Assembly (NCBI RefSeq): GCF_049537155.1
Contig: NZ_JBMVQZ010000010.1
Location: forward strand, 96,053-160,052
Length of the DNA: 64,000 nt
Reading direction: 5' to 3'
DNA from: Limisphaera sp049537155
Lineage (GTDB): Bacteria > Verrucomicrobiota > Verrucomicrobiia > Limisphaerales > Limisphaeraceae
The notes beneath the pieces are model-generated. The model was not told the DNA's origin. It searched no databases and worked only from the letters and a program-made list of their open reading frames with translations. The translations under genes and the position numbers were made by a program. Below, one piece after another: positions 42,733-51,495 of the stretch (position 1 is its first letter; each line of letters opens with the position of its first letter).

Positions 42733-45002
42733 ACACCGCACAAACAACCCCTCCCACCTGGTTGCGTCGCTGGGACGGCCCCCTCACGGCCAACCTCACG
42801 CTGCGACCCGCCGACTTCGGGCTCGGGCTCGTACCCGCCCGACTCGCCCCCACCGCCACGACCACCATGGTGTGTGGATACTGTTCCACCGGCTGCGCCC
42901 TCAAAATCCATCTGCAGGACACGCAGGCCGTCAATCTCACTCCCGATCCCGATTACCCCGTCAACCTCGGCATGGCCTGCCCCAAGGGTTGGGAGGCCCT
43001 CACGCCCCTGCGTGCCCCCGACCGCGCCACCCAGCCACTGCTGCGAGATCCCCGCACCGGCCGGCTCGAACCCGTGGACTGGGACCACGCCCTCCAGGTC
43101 TTCACCCTCCGGTTCAAGGCCCTCATGGACCAGCACGGCCCCGAATCGGTCGCCTTCCTGAGCACCGGCCAGATCTGCACCGAAGAAATGGCCTTCCTCG
43201 GTGCACTGTTCAAATTCGGCATGGGCGCCCTCCACGCGGACTCCAACACCCGCCAGTGCATGGCCACCAGTGCTGTCGCCTACAAACAGGCCTTCGGCTT
43301 CGACGCCCCGCCGTACACCTACGCGGACTTCGAAGAGTCCGACGTCCTTGTGTTCATCGGCTCCAACCTCTGCATCGCCCATCCCATCCTCTGGCAGCGC
43401 GTGCTCCGCAACGCCCGCCACCCCGAGATCGTCGTCGTGGACCCGCGCACCACGGAAACCGCCCTCTGCGCCACCCAGCACCTGCCCATCCGGCCGAAAA
43501 CCGACCTGGCGCTGCTCTACGGCACGGCCCATCTGCTCATCGCCAACGGCTGGATCCGCCGCGATTTCATCGAACAACACACCACCGGTTTCGACGAATT
43601 CGCCCGCTTCGTCGCACCCTTCACCCCGGAGCGCGTCAGCCGGGAAACCGGCCTCACCACGCCCCAGCTCCACCGGTTTGCCCGCACCATCGCCCACGGC
43701 CGCGCAGTCAGCTTCTGGTGGACGATGGGCGTCAACCAGGGCCACGAGTCCACCCGCACCGCCCAGGCCATCATCAACCTCGCACTGATCACCGGAAACA
43801 TCGGTCGGCCCGGCACCGGACCCAACTCCGTCACCGGCCAGTGCAACGCCATGGGATCCCGCCTCTTCGCCAACACCACCAACCTCCTGGGCGGACGTGA
43901 CTTTGCCAACCCCGATCACCGCGCCACGGTCGCCCGCATCCTCGGCATCCCGCAGGAGCGCATTCCCGATCGCAACTCCCTCACCTACGACCAGATCCTC
44001 GACGCGATTGACGCCGGCGCCATCAGGGGCCTCTGGGTCATCGCCACCAACCCGTTCCACTCCTGGATCGGCCGCGACCGCCTCCACGCCCTGCTCGACA
44101 AACTCGAGTTCCTGGTCGTCCAGGACATGTACACCTCCACCGACACAGCCCGCCACGCCCACCTCATTTTGCCTGCCGCCGGTTGGGGGGAGAAAGAAGG
44201 GACCTTCATCAACAGCGAACGCCGCATCGGCCTCGTCAAGAAGGTCGCCCGCGCCCCGGGCCAGGCCCTCTCGGATTTCCGCATCTTCCAGCTCATCGCC
44301 CATTACTGGGGTTGCGCCGACCTCTTCCGCGCCTGGACCAGTCCCGAAGCCGTGTTCCAGATCCTCAAACGCCTCTCCGCCGGCCAACCCTGCGATTTCA
44401 CCGGAATCCGCGACTATCAGATGATCGACGCCTGCGGAGGCATCCAGTGGCCCTGGCCGGAACACGAAACCTCATCCCGCGGCCACGCCGCCACCATCCA
44501 CGCCCTTCGCACCAGCCTCCGCGAACGCCGCCTGTTCGCAGACGGTCGCTTCCCCACCCCGGACGGCCGTGCACGGTTCCTGTTCGAACCGCCACGTCCT
44601 GCACCGGATCAGCCGGATGCCCATCATCCTTTCATCCTCCTCACCGGACGCGGCACCAGCGCCCAGTGGCACACCAACACCCGCACCGGCAAATCCGAGG
44701 TGCTCCGCCAGCTTTACCCCCAACAGACCTACGTCGAGGTCAACCCCGCGGACGCAGCCCGGCTGCGCATCGTCACCGGTCAGACCGTGGAGGTCTCCTC
44801 GCGCCGGGCCACCGTCCGTGCCACCGCCGTGGTCACACCCGCCGTTCAACCCGGACACCTCTTCATGCCCATGCATTATCCGGAAACCAATCGCCTGACC
44901 GTGCCGGCCTTCGACCCCTACTCCCGCCAACCGGCCTACAAACACACCGCCGTGCGCCTGCGGCCCGTCCCGGCACGGTCCCACACCACCACCCAACCAT
45001 GA
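42729..45002 (+). CDS. Assimilatory nitrate reductase catalytic subunit (NasA/NasC/NarB type)
   Basis: 757 residues, molybdopterin bis-MGD family. The N-terminal 4Fe-4S cluster is bound by C49, C52, C56 and C84 (CGYCSTGCALKIH ... MACPKGW). The Mo ligand is Cys177 in DSNTRQCMATSAVAYKQAFG, typical of NapA/Nas enzymes. Also present are WWTMGVNQGHESTRTAQAIINLALITGNIGRPGTGPNSVTGQCNAMGS, in part, and a C-terminal MopB-binding domain ending HYPETNRLTVPAFDPYSRQPAYKH. No Tat signal, so it is cytoplasmic and reduces nitrate to nitrite for assimilation. Starts with ATGA overlapping the fused Fe-S protein and its stop overlaps nirA the same way. The open frame upstream of 42729 is a shadow. Confidence 0.95.
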   Translation: MNTAQTTPPTWLRRWDGPLTANLTLRPADFGLGLVPARLAPTATTTMVCGYCSTGCALKIHLQDTQAVNLTPDPDYPVNLGMACPKGWEALTPLRAPDRATQPLLRDPRTGRLEPVDWDHALQVFTLRFKALMDQHGPESVAFLSTGQICTEEMAFLGALFKFGMGALHADSNTRQCMATSAVAYKQAFGFDAPPYTYADFEESDVLVFIGSNLCIAHPILWQRVLRNARHPEIVVVDPRTTETALCATQHLPIRPKTDLALLYGTAHLLIANGWIRRDFIEQHTTGFDEFARFVAPFTPERVSRETGLTTPQLHRFARTIAHGRAVSFWWTMGVNQGHESTRTAQAIINLALITGNIGRPGTGPNSVTGQCNAMGSRLFANTTNLLGGRDFANPDHRATVARILGIPQERIPDRNSLTYDQILDAIDAGAIRGLWVIATNPFHSWIGRDRLHALLDKLEFLVVQDMYTSTDTARHAHLILPAAGWGEKEGTFINSERRIGLVKKVARAPGQALSDFRIFQLIAHYWGCADLFRAWTSPEAVFQILKRLSAGQPCDFTGIRDYQMIDACGGIQWPWPEHETSSRGHAATIHALRTSLRERRLFADGRFPTPDGRARFLFEPPRPAPDQPDAHHPFILLTGRGTSAQWHTNTRTGKSEVLRQLYPQQTYVEVNPADAARLRIVTGQTVEVSSRRATVRATAVVTPAVQPGHLFMPMHYPETNRLTVPAFDPYSRQPAYKHTAVRLRPVPARSHTTTQP

Positions 45003-46831
45003 ATACTTCACCCATGGACCCGTTGCTCAGAAACATCGACACCGTACTCAACCACGGCGCCTTCTCCCCCGAACAAAAGGAGTATCTCGAAGGCCTGTTC
45101 CGTGGCATCGCCGAACGAACCCGCTACCCCTTCGTCGGCGCAACCCCCCAGGGCACACTCACCGCCCACCCCGCGGCCGCACCGGCCAACCTGGCCGCCC
45201 CAGAAACCTTCCACGGCACACCCGTGGACGAGCTCTGCAAGCAGGAACGGTGGAAATATCAGGAACACGGCTTGGACTGTTGGGACCGCATCCTCGCCCA
45301 CGCGGAGGCCGATCGTTTTCCCGACGAGGAGAACACCTTCCGCTTCCGCTACCACGGCCTCTTCTATGTGGCGCCCGCCCAGAACAGTTTCATGCTCCGC
45401 TGCCGCATCTCGGCAGGTGAACTCACCGCCGCCCAGTTCCGCGGCCTGGCAGACATCGCCGACGAATTCGGAAACGGACGCGCGGCCATCACCACCCGTT
45501 CCAACATCCAGATTCGCGAAATCGCCCCCAGAAACCTCGTCAACGTCCTGATCCGCCTCCAATCCCTCGGACTGACCTCAAAGGGCTCGGGCGTCGACAA
45601 CGTCCGGAACATCACCGCCTCACCCACCGCCGGAATCGATCCCCAGGAACTCATTGACACCCGCCCCTACGCCCACGCCCTGCATCATTACATCCTGAAC
45701 CACCGCGACCTCTACGACCTGCCCCGCAAGTTCAACGTGGCCTTCGAAGGCGGAGGCGCCATCGACACCGTTGCCGACACCAACGACATCGGCTTCGTCG
45801 CCGTCCGCCTCCCCGAGGAGGGCCTCCGCCGGCAGCCACCCCCGGCCGGCGTCTCACTCCAGCCCGGCGTCTACTTCCGCGTCCTGCTCTGCGGCATCAC
45901 CGGCCACAAACAACTCGCCTCCGACGCCGGCATCCTCGTCCCGCCACACGAGGCCGTCGCAGTCGCCGTCGCCATGATCCGCGTCTTCATTGACCACGGC
46001 GACCGCACCAACCGGCAAAAGGCACGCCTCAAATACCTGGTCGACAAATGGGGACTCGACCGTTTCCTCGACGAAACCGCCAAACGGCTGGCCTTCCCCC
46101 TCATCCGATACCCACGGGAGGCGTGCGAACCGCCACCACCCCCGATCCGCCACGCCCACATCGGCGTCTACCGCCAGAAACAGAAAGGCCTCAACTACAT
46201 CGGCGTCCTCGTCCCCGTCGGCCTCCTCACCACACGCCAGATGCGCCGGCTCGCCGACCTGGCCGAGCACTACGGCTCCGGTCACATCCGCCTCACCCCC
46301 TGGCAGAACCTCCTGCTCGTGAACATCCCGGACGCCTACGTCGAGACCGTCAAACGCGCCATCGTCCGAACCGGCCTGCACTACGAACCCCGCCACATCC
46401 TCGGGGGCCTCGTGGCCTGCACCGGTAACACGGGCTGCAAATACGCCGCCACCGACACCAAGGGCCACGCCCTGGCCGTGGGCCGGCACCTGGCCGAACG
46501 CCTGAATCTCGATCTGCCGATCAACATCCATTTCACAGGCTGCCCCCACTCGTGCGCCCAACATTACGTCGGTGACATCGGCCTCCAGGGGGTCAAGGTC
46601 ACCCTCAACGGCGAGAGCATGGAAGCTTACAACATCGTTCTGGGCGGAGGCACCGGACCCGACGCCGCCATCGGCAGGCTGGTCTTCTCCGGCATCCTCG
46701 CCAGCGAGCTGCCCGCGCTGCTCGAGCGCATGCTCCGTGTGTATCTCGAAAGACGTCAACCCGGCGAATCTTTCGCCCGGTTCACGCGACGGCACGACAT
46801 CAAACAACTTCAGGAAATGTTCAGCTCATGA
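44999..46831 (+). CDS. nirA: Siroheme nitrite reductase, NirA type
   Basis: 610 residues. Two nitrite/sulfite reductase half-repeats: TTRSNIQIREI in the first and HIRLTPWQNLLLVNIPD in the second. The siroheme-4Fe-4S ligands are C474, C480, C515 and C519 (VACTGNTGCKYAATDTKGHA and FTGCPHSCAQHYVGDIG), spaced CX5C and CX3C as in ferredoxin-dependent NirA. It reduces nitrite to ammonium with six electrons. An N-terminal extension of about 60 residues precedes the first domain. Adjacent is a CysJ-like flavoprotein, so it may take electrons from that rather than from free ferredoxin. ATGA overlaps join it to both neighbours. Sulfite reductase activity is an alternative, but context favours nitrite. 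Confidence 0.94.
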   Translation: MNTSPMDPLLRNIDTVLNHGAFSPEQKEYLEGLFRGIAERTRYPFVGATPQGTLTAHPAAAPANLAAPETFHGTPVDELCKQERWKYQEHGLDCWDRILAHAEADRFPDEENTFRFRYHGLFYVAPAQNSFMLRCRISAGELTAAQFRGLADIADEFGNGRAAITTRSNIQIREIAPRNLVNVLIRLQSLGLTSKGSGVDNVRNITASPTAGIDPQELIDTRPYAHALHHYILNHRDLYDLPRKFNVAFEGGGAIDTVADTNDIGFVAVRLPEEGLRRQPPPAGVSLQPGVYFRVLLCGITGHKQLASDAGILVPPHEAVAVAVAMIRVFIDHGDRTNRQKARLKYLVDKWGLDRFLDETAKRLAFPLIRYPREACEPPPPPIRHAHIGVYRQKQKGLNYIGVLVPVGLLTTRQMRRLADLAEHYGSGHIRLTPWQNLLLVNIPDAYVETVKRAIVRTGLHYEPRHILGGLVACTGNTGCKYAATDTKGHALAVGRHLAERLNLDLPINIHFTGCPHSCAQHYVGDIGLQGVKVTLNGESMEAYNIVLGGGTGPDAAIGRLVFSGILASELPALLERMLRVYLERRQPGESFARFTRRHDIKQLQEMFSS

Positions 46832-48774
46832 AACCACATCCGCGTATGAATCCCGATCTCCTCTCCCTTCCCTCGTTGACCGGCGAACGCCCCGCCTCTA
46901 TCCCGGGAGCAAACCTGGCGCCCCAACCGCCCTCCCACGAACCGCCATCTCACACCCCTGCACCCGGACCCTTCCCCGGCCGTTGGATTCCCGTCATACC
47001 CGAAAGCGCACCCTTCACCCCGGAGCAAAGGGCCTGGCTCAACGGCTTCTTGGCCGGCCTCTTCTCCCACGTCCCCCTGCCCGACCCCGGAACCAGCCCC
47101 GCACCCAAACCACTGGAGCCGCTCACCATCCTGTTCGGCTCCCAGACCGGCAACGCCGAAAACCTGGCCAAAAAGATCGCCAAAGAGGCAGGCCAACGCG
47201 GTTTTGCCCCGACCGTCCGGGAACTGGGCGCCTGCGACCTCGCCAGACTCCCGGCCCAACGCAATCTCCTCATCGTCACCAGCACCTATGGCGATGGCGA
47301 GCCGCCCGACAACGCCCGGGCATTCTGGGACAAAATCCGCGCCGATCATGCCCCCCGCCTGGAAGGCGTCCGATTCAGCCTCTGCGCCCTCGGCGACCGG
47401 AACTACCCGAAGTTCTGTCAATTCGGCAAAGACCTGGACGCCCGGTTGGAACAACTCGGCGCGCAACGCGTCCACCCCAGACAGGATTGCGACGTGGACT
47501 TCGAAGAACCCTTCTCCGCCTGGTTGGCCGGGGCCCTCAATGCCCTGTCGAATGCCGCCGCCACCGCCCCTCAAACCGCTCCCACCACCAACCATGCCGC
47601 CAGCACCGCCGCCGCCGGGGCCCCACCCGCCCGCACCAGCAGCACCCCATCCTGGTCGCGTCGCCATCCCTTCCCCGCACGGCTCATACTGAACCGCAAA
47701 CTCACACGGGACGGCTCCGCCAAAGACGTCCGGCACATCGTCGTCTCCATCGCCGGATCCGGCCTCCGATACGAACCCGGTGATGCCCTCGGCGTCCGGC
47801 CCACCAACGACCCCGAACTCGTCCAGGAACTCCTCCAACTCCTCCACGCCGAAGGCTCCGAGGAGGTCCGCATCCCCGGACATCCCAACCCCACGCCCCT
47901 CCGCCAGGCCCTCCTGGAACATCTGGACATCACCCGCATCCCGGAATCCCTCCTGGCCGCCGTGGCCGAACGCACGCAGAACCCGGAGCTCCGGTCCTTG
48001 CTCGCTCCGGATGCCGCGGACGCACTCACGCGCTTTCTGGCCGGCCGCCAGATCGTGGATCTCCTGGCGTTGCTGCCGGGCCCCACCTTCACACCCGGCG
48101 AATTCGTCGCCTGCCTCCGGCCCCTCCAGCCCCGGCTCTACTCCATCGCATCCAGTCCGCTCTGCCATCCGGACGAGGTCCATCTCACCGTCAACATCGT
48201 CCGCTACACCTCTCACAGCCGCCAACGAAAAGGCGTATGTTCCACCTTCCTGGCAGACCGCGTCACACCTGACACACCCCTGCCCGTGTACATCCACGCC
48301 AACCCGGCCTTCCGACCTCCTCCGCCCGACACCCCTCTCATCATGGTCGGCCCGGGCACCGGCATCGCACCCTTCCGCGCTTTCCTCCAACACCGGCAAG
48401 CCATCGCCGCCCGCGGGAAGAACTGGCTCTTCTTCGGCGACCAACACGCCGCCACCGATTTCCTCTACGAGGACGAACTCTCACGCTGGCTCAAGGACGG
48501 CCTCCTCACCCGGCTCGACCTCGCCTGGTCACGCGACCAGGCCGGGAAAGTCTACGTCCAACACAGGATGCTCGAACACGCCTCCGAGCTCTGGCGTTGG
48601 CTCGAGGAAGGAGCAGCCTTCTTCGTCTGCGGCGACGCCTCCCGCATGGCACGCGACGTGGACGCCGCACTCCACAAGGTCGTCCAAATCGGCGGCGGCC
48701 TTTCCCCCGACCAGGCCACCGACTACATCGGCCGGCTGCGAAGCGACAAGCGTTACTGTCGCGATGTTTATTGA
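46828..48774 (+). CDS. NADPH-flavoprotein reductase (CysJ-like), probable electron donor of the nitrate/nitrite operon
   Basis: 648 residues. Order: Pro-rich N-terminus and short helical SAPFTPEQRAWLNGFLAGLF (as in CysJ), flavodoxin domain with ILFGSQTGNAENLAKKIAKE and TSTYGDGEPPDNA, a Pro/Ala linker about residues 245-285, connecting and FAD domain with RLYSIASSP, and NADPH domain with MVGPGTGIAPFRAFLQHR and a C-terminal ...KRYCRDVY. This is the diflavin reductase layout of sulfite reductase alpha, passing electrons NADPH-FAD-FMN. In this operon it probably feeds NirA, giving a CysJI-like nitrite reductase, though a role with the nitrate reductase or in sulfite reduction cannot be excluded. 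Its ATG overlaps the nirA stop. Last gene of the operon. Confidence 0.92.
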   Translation: MKPHPRMNPDLLSLPSLTGERPASIPGANLAPQPPSHEPPSHTPAPGPFPGRWIPVIPESAPFTPEQRAWLNGFLAGLFSHVPLPDPGTSPAPKPLEPLTILFGSQTGNAENLAKKIAKEAGQRGFAPTVRELGACDLARLPAQRNLLIVTSTYGDGEPPDNARAFWDKIRADHAPRLEGVRFSLCALGDRNYPKFCQFGKDLDARLEQLGAQRVHPRQDCDVDFEEPFSAWLAGALNALSNAAATAPQTAPTTNHAASTAAAGAPPARTSSTPSWSRRHPFPARLILNRKLTRDGSAKDVRHIVVSIAGSGLRYEPGDALGVRPTNDPELVQELLQLLHAEGSEEVRIPGHPNPTPLRQALLEHLDITRIPESLLAAVAERTQNPELRSLLAPDAADALTRFLAGRQIVDLLALLPGPTFTPGEFVACLRPLQPRLYSIASSPLCHPDEVHLTVNIVRYTSHSRQRKGVCSTFLADRVTPDTPLPVYIHANPAFRPPPPDTPLIMVGPGTGIAPFRAFLQHRQAIAARGKNWLFFGDQHAATDFLYEDELSRWLKDGLLTRLDLAWSRDQAGKVYVQHRMLEHASELWRWLEEGAAFFVCGDASRMARDVDAALHKVVQIGGGLSPDQATDYIGRLRSDKRYCRDVY

Positions 48775-49690
48775 GCGTTTCCACTGCGACGATCATGGCC
48801 ACACCCCGGATCCGTAGGAGTCATGCTCATGGCACCAACCAGCCGCACGGATCCACAACACCCCGGCACCGGCGCCTTGCTTCGCCCCGCAGCCCCGGCG
48901 CGTGCAGTCGTGTTCCCATACCTCGACCATGAGGTTGCATACCGCTACGCCCTTACCCACCGTAACCGCAGGCCACTGCCGCACCAACCCTGCAATGCAG
49001 TTGACCACCCGCACGCCGGCGGGGCAAACAGCATCGCCATCTCGGGCCACTCACCGCCTCCCGCGCCCAGCCAGACGTGAACCCCGCCGCATACATCAAC
49101 AGCCACTTCTCTTCCGCCCTCCCGCCCCAGATCCCTGCTTGCACCTGTAACGGCACCGGCCGCCCGTCCAGCACACCAACACCTGGCCATCCGGGATGCG
49201 ACCTCCATCTTCACGCTCCAAGGAGGGAAACCCACTCCCACAGGAGCGACCGAACCACGGGCACTCCAACCTCAACCGCCTTCCACCCCGGTCTCGGACA
49301 TACCCCAACCCCTCGACGTGCTGTGCGACTGCGCCCCCACAAAACGCCGCCAACTCGAGATCCCCCAGCCACGAAGGATAGGCACACCTGCCATAATACG
49401 CCCCTGCGCCGGCACGCAGTGATCCCATGCTGGACTGCCGTGTTGCACCCAATCCCGATCCTCCCAGGAATTCCAAGCGCGGCCCTCCGCGGACCGGCAA
49501 ACGCAAGTCCCGGACGGTGATGTTCTCGCCCTTGAACAACGGCGCCACATGGAAGCATCGGCCGCCGCGGTTCCGTTCGAAAAGTGCGGTTCACCGTCTC
49601 TTCCAGAGTCTGCTGCGGGAAGGAGTCTCTGAGCGTCCGTTGCAGGAGGCGGGTCGGATGTGTACAGGAGCACCGTCACGGTCGGTCTGA
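48775..49690. other. Low-information region after the nitrate operon
   Basis: About 900 bases. Minus-strand frames of 98-150 codons exist (for example 49096-49548), but none has recognisable domains or a good ribosome-binding site, and different frames look equally plausible in adjacent parts, as expected for eroded genes. From here to 51495 the sequence looks like decayed accessory DNA. I assign no gene. Confidence 0.4.
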
Positions 49691-49699
49691 CGAGTGCCT

Positions 49700-50186
49700 T
49701 CTGGATGCGGCTTCTGTCCGGCCCGGGGCGCGGCCGTGAAACCGGATGCACCAGGGTCGGCGACTGGGTCAAGGTCATCAACACCGTGGACGCGCGAGGG
49801 CAGCTGATTGTGGTTCAGAGTCGCCCGGCCCGGTCCCGTGTGCCGACGCCTGGCGCAGAAATTGTTCCCTTTCCTGCTGCCGCAGCAGGTTCCGACGAAG
49901 GTGGTGGGAGAGAAGTCCTTTAACAGTGATGGGCTGGATCCAGCGTTTGCAGCCAGGGGCATGGAACTGGTGGCGCCGCGTCGGAGCAGTCTGTGGTCAG
50001 AGAAACGCGCCCCAGCATGGGCGGTCGCCGCAGCGGTATCGTCCCCGTTGGGCGATGGGGCCCACGGTGGCCCGGCTGCGGCATTTTCGGCGGCTGTGCA
50101 TCCGGTGGGAGAAATCGAGTCGGGCGTTTGACGCGTATTTGCAGATGACCTTGGCGTTCCTGCCGGTCCGGCAGGTCCCGGGCTGA
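49700..50186 (+). pseudogene. Frameshifted remnant of an IS5-type DDE transposase
   Basis: Three plus-strand frames in succession give pieces of one transposase C-terminal half: TRVGDWVKVINTVDARGQLIV (the strand after the first catalytic Asp), then VPTKVVGEKSFNSDGLD followed by AARGMELVAPRR (equivalent of VIGDKAYDSDPLD ... RGIELIAPHR), then RNAPQHGRSPQRYRPRWAMG and LRHFRRLCIRWE (equivalent of DGRPLRRYRRRWKIER ... FRRLVTRYE). At least two frameshifts separate them and the N-terminal part is missing, so it is inactive. I found no inverted repeats that could mark the element's ends. Confidence 0.7.
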
Positions 50187-50389
50187 ACCGGAAACGGGGC
50201 GCTTCCGCGCTTCCGTTGATTGAGCTTTCGGGTTGCCGGTCAGCGGCAGATGGGAGGCCCTTTGTGTAGGTGAGGCGTTGACTGCCTTGAAAAGGCACTT
50301 TCATTTCTCTGCTATCGCCCAGGGAGCTTCGTGTGCGCCTTGTCATCTCCGCCTTACCTAATCCGCCCGCGCATTGAAACGACTTACGA

Positions 50390-50515
50390 ACACGGTTTAG
50401 GGATAGGTTCTACGCTCTCAGGTTGGGGTTCCCACGAGCGGACCAAGGTGGCGGCGGAATCCAAGCCGACACAAGCCCCGCCGGAGCCACGCCCGGCACT
50501 CCGCGACCTTCCCAA
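50390..50515 (-). pseudogene. Trace of a HEPN-domain gene next to the MNT remnant
   Basis: Minus-strand sequence just downstream of the nucleotidyltransferase remnant reads KVAECRAWLRRG in one frame and ACVGLDSAATLVRSWEPQPE in another, together resembling the first helix pair of HEPN toxins that follow MNT antitoxins (xWLRxAxxDLxxA). One frameshift and loss of the rest make it non-coding today. Weak evidence taken alone; position next to the MNT gene raises it. Confidence 0.4.
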
Positions 50516-50517
50516 GA

Positions 50518-50851
50518 TCAAGCCGCTTGGAGGAGCCTCCCCCCGCGGACGACGGTGCCGGGGAACGACGCCGGCAGGTGGAGTCGCGATTCGAAGGTCT
50601 TGCGGTCCCAGACGATCACGTCGACGGCGGCCGGGATCCCTCGGAGCGCCCGGTAGGCCCGCTGGGAAAGGCAGTAGGTCGGCTCACTCGGATCCTCGAC
50701 CAGGACCAGCAGGTCGTAGTCGCTCTCGGGCCCCGACTCGCCGCGGGCCCTGGAGCCGAAGAGGTAGATCCGGCAAAGGGCGGAGCTCGGCCACAAGCCG
50801 CGCGACGATCTCTCGCAGGACGGGTTCCTGCTCGGCTCCGGCGTGAGTCAT
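50518..50851 (-). pseudogene. MNT-type nucleotidyltransferase (antitoxin-like) with a frameshift
   Basis: From the ATG at 50851, behind a good AGGAG, the frame reads MTHAGAEQEPVLREIVARLV then AELRP and shifts out of phase. One base earlier or later it continues RIYLFGSRARGESGPESDYD, the GSRARGxxxxxSDxDL signature of minimal nucleotidyltransferases, then LLVLVEDPSEPTYCL and ends at 50518. The break is near 50780 in CCTTTGCCGG. The full product would be about 110 residues. MNT proteins pair with HEPN ribonuclease toxins; a HEPN trace follows. As the sequence stands the gene is broken, unless the single-base shift is a sequencing error. Confidence 0.7.
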
Positions 50852-50989
50852 GCTTCGCTCCTCCCCGATCCGCAGCGCTCCCCTGTGCTGGCCGCGGGCG
50901 GCTGTTCCGAATGCCGAGCGGCCGCCGGTCCCGCGTGCGAGCACCGGAAACGCACGGTCGCTTGATACCGCCAAACCACGACCTCGTTA

Positions 50990-51331
50990 ATCCCGCCCTC
51001 CTGCCCGATGAGTCTCCCATATTGGCCGTGACACCGGCCGAGCCCGCTGGCGGTCCCCATGCGAACACGAACGAACACGCGCGGAGTACACCGCCAGAAT
51101 CGGCTGCCGTGCGCGACGGCGACCTGGGATCCGCTGTTCTTTGATGCCGAAGCCGCACGGACGTACGGCCGCGTGTTCACGGCGTCCAACAGCGCAGGCT
51201 GGGCGAGCCGCACCCAACCTAGGCAATCCTTGATCGCCGCCACTCCGGCAGCAAACGCGCTTCCGCTGTACACCCGCAACCCCTCCGACTTCCCCGGTAT
51301 GGAGGCCACCGTGGCCGTGAAGCTCGTGTAG
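50990..51331 (+). pseudogene. Remnant of a VapC-type PIN-domain toxin
   Basis: One frame holds LPDESPILAVTPAEPAGGPH and a second, from about 51090, holds RQNRLPCATATWDPLFFDAE, AARTYGRVFTA, LIAATPAANALPLYTRNPSD and FPGMEATVAVKLV. In intact VapC proteins these are contiguous (LPDExAISVVTLAELAxGPH ... FDAEAARAYGRV ... LIAATALANGLPLYTRNPDDF). At least one frameshift near 51075-51100, loss of the N-terminal LLDTS catalytic segment and several substitutions show a dead gene. Confidence 0.75.
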
Positions 51332-51495
51332 TTGGCACGGGCCGTCACACCGCGGGCTGAACTCGCCCTTTGCGACCAGCAACAACAACGGGATCGACCC
51401 GCACGGTCACTGCTCGTGCCGCTCCAGGCCGGTCTCACGCCGAACCACCTCTGCCCACCCCACTTCTAAACATCACTCCCGGGCGCGCAGCGCCT
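51332..51495. other. Gap between VapC remnant and csb2, no feature seen
   Basis: No repeat, terminator or gene recognised here. In known type I-G loci cas4-cas1, cas2 or the array would follow csb2; none is present. Confidence 0.4.

Noticed and set aside
49096..49548. A 150-codon minus-strand frame
   Set aside because: No recognisable domain, no ribosome-binding site, and adjacent frames look equally coding; possibly debris but not supportable as a gene.
49591..50346. A 251-codon minus-strand frame
   Set aside because: Antisense to the transposase remnant, Ser/Arg/Pro/Ala-rich, no motifs.
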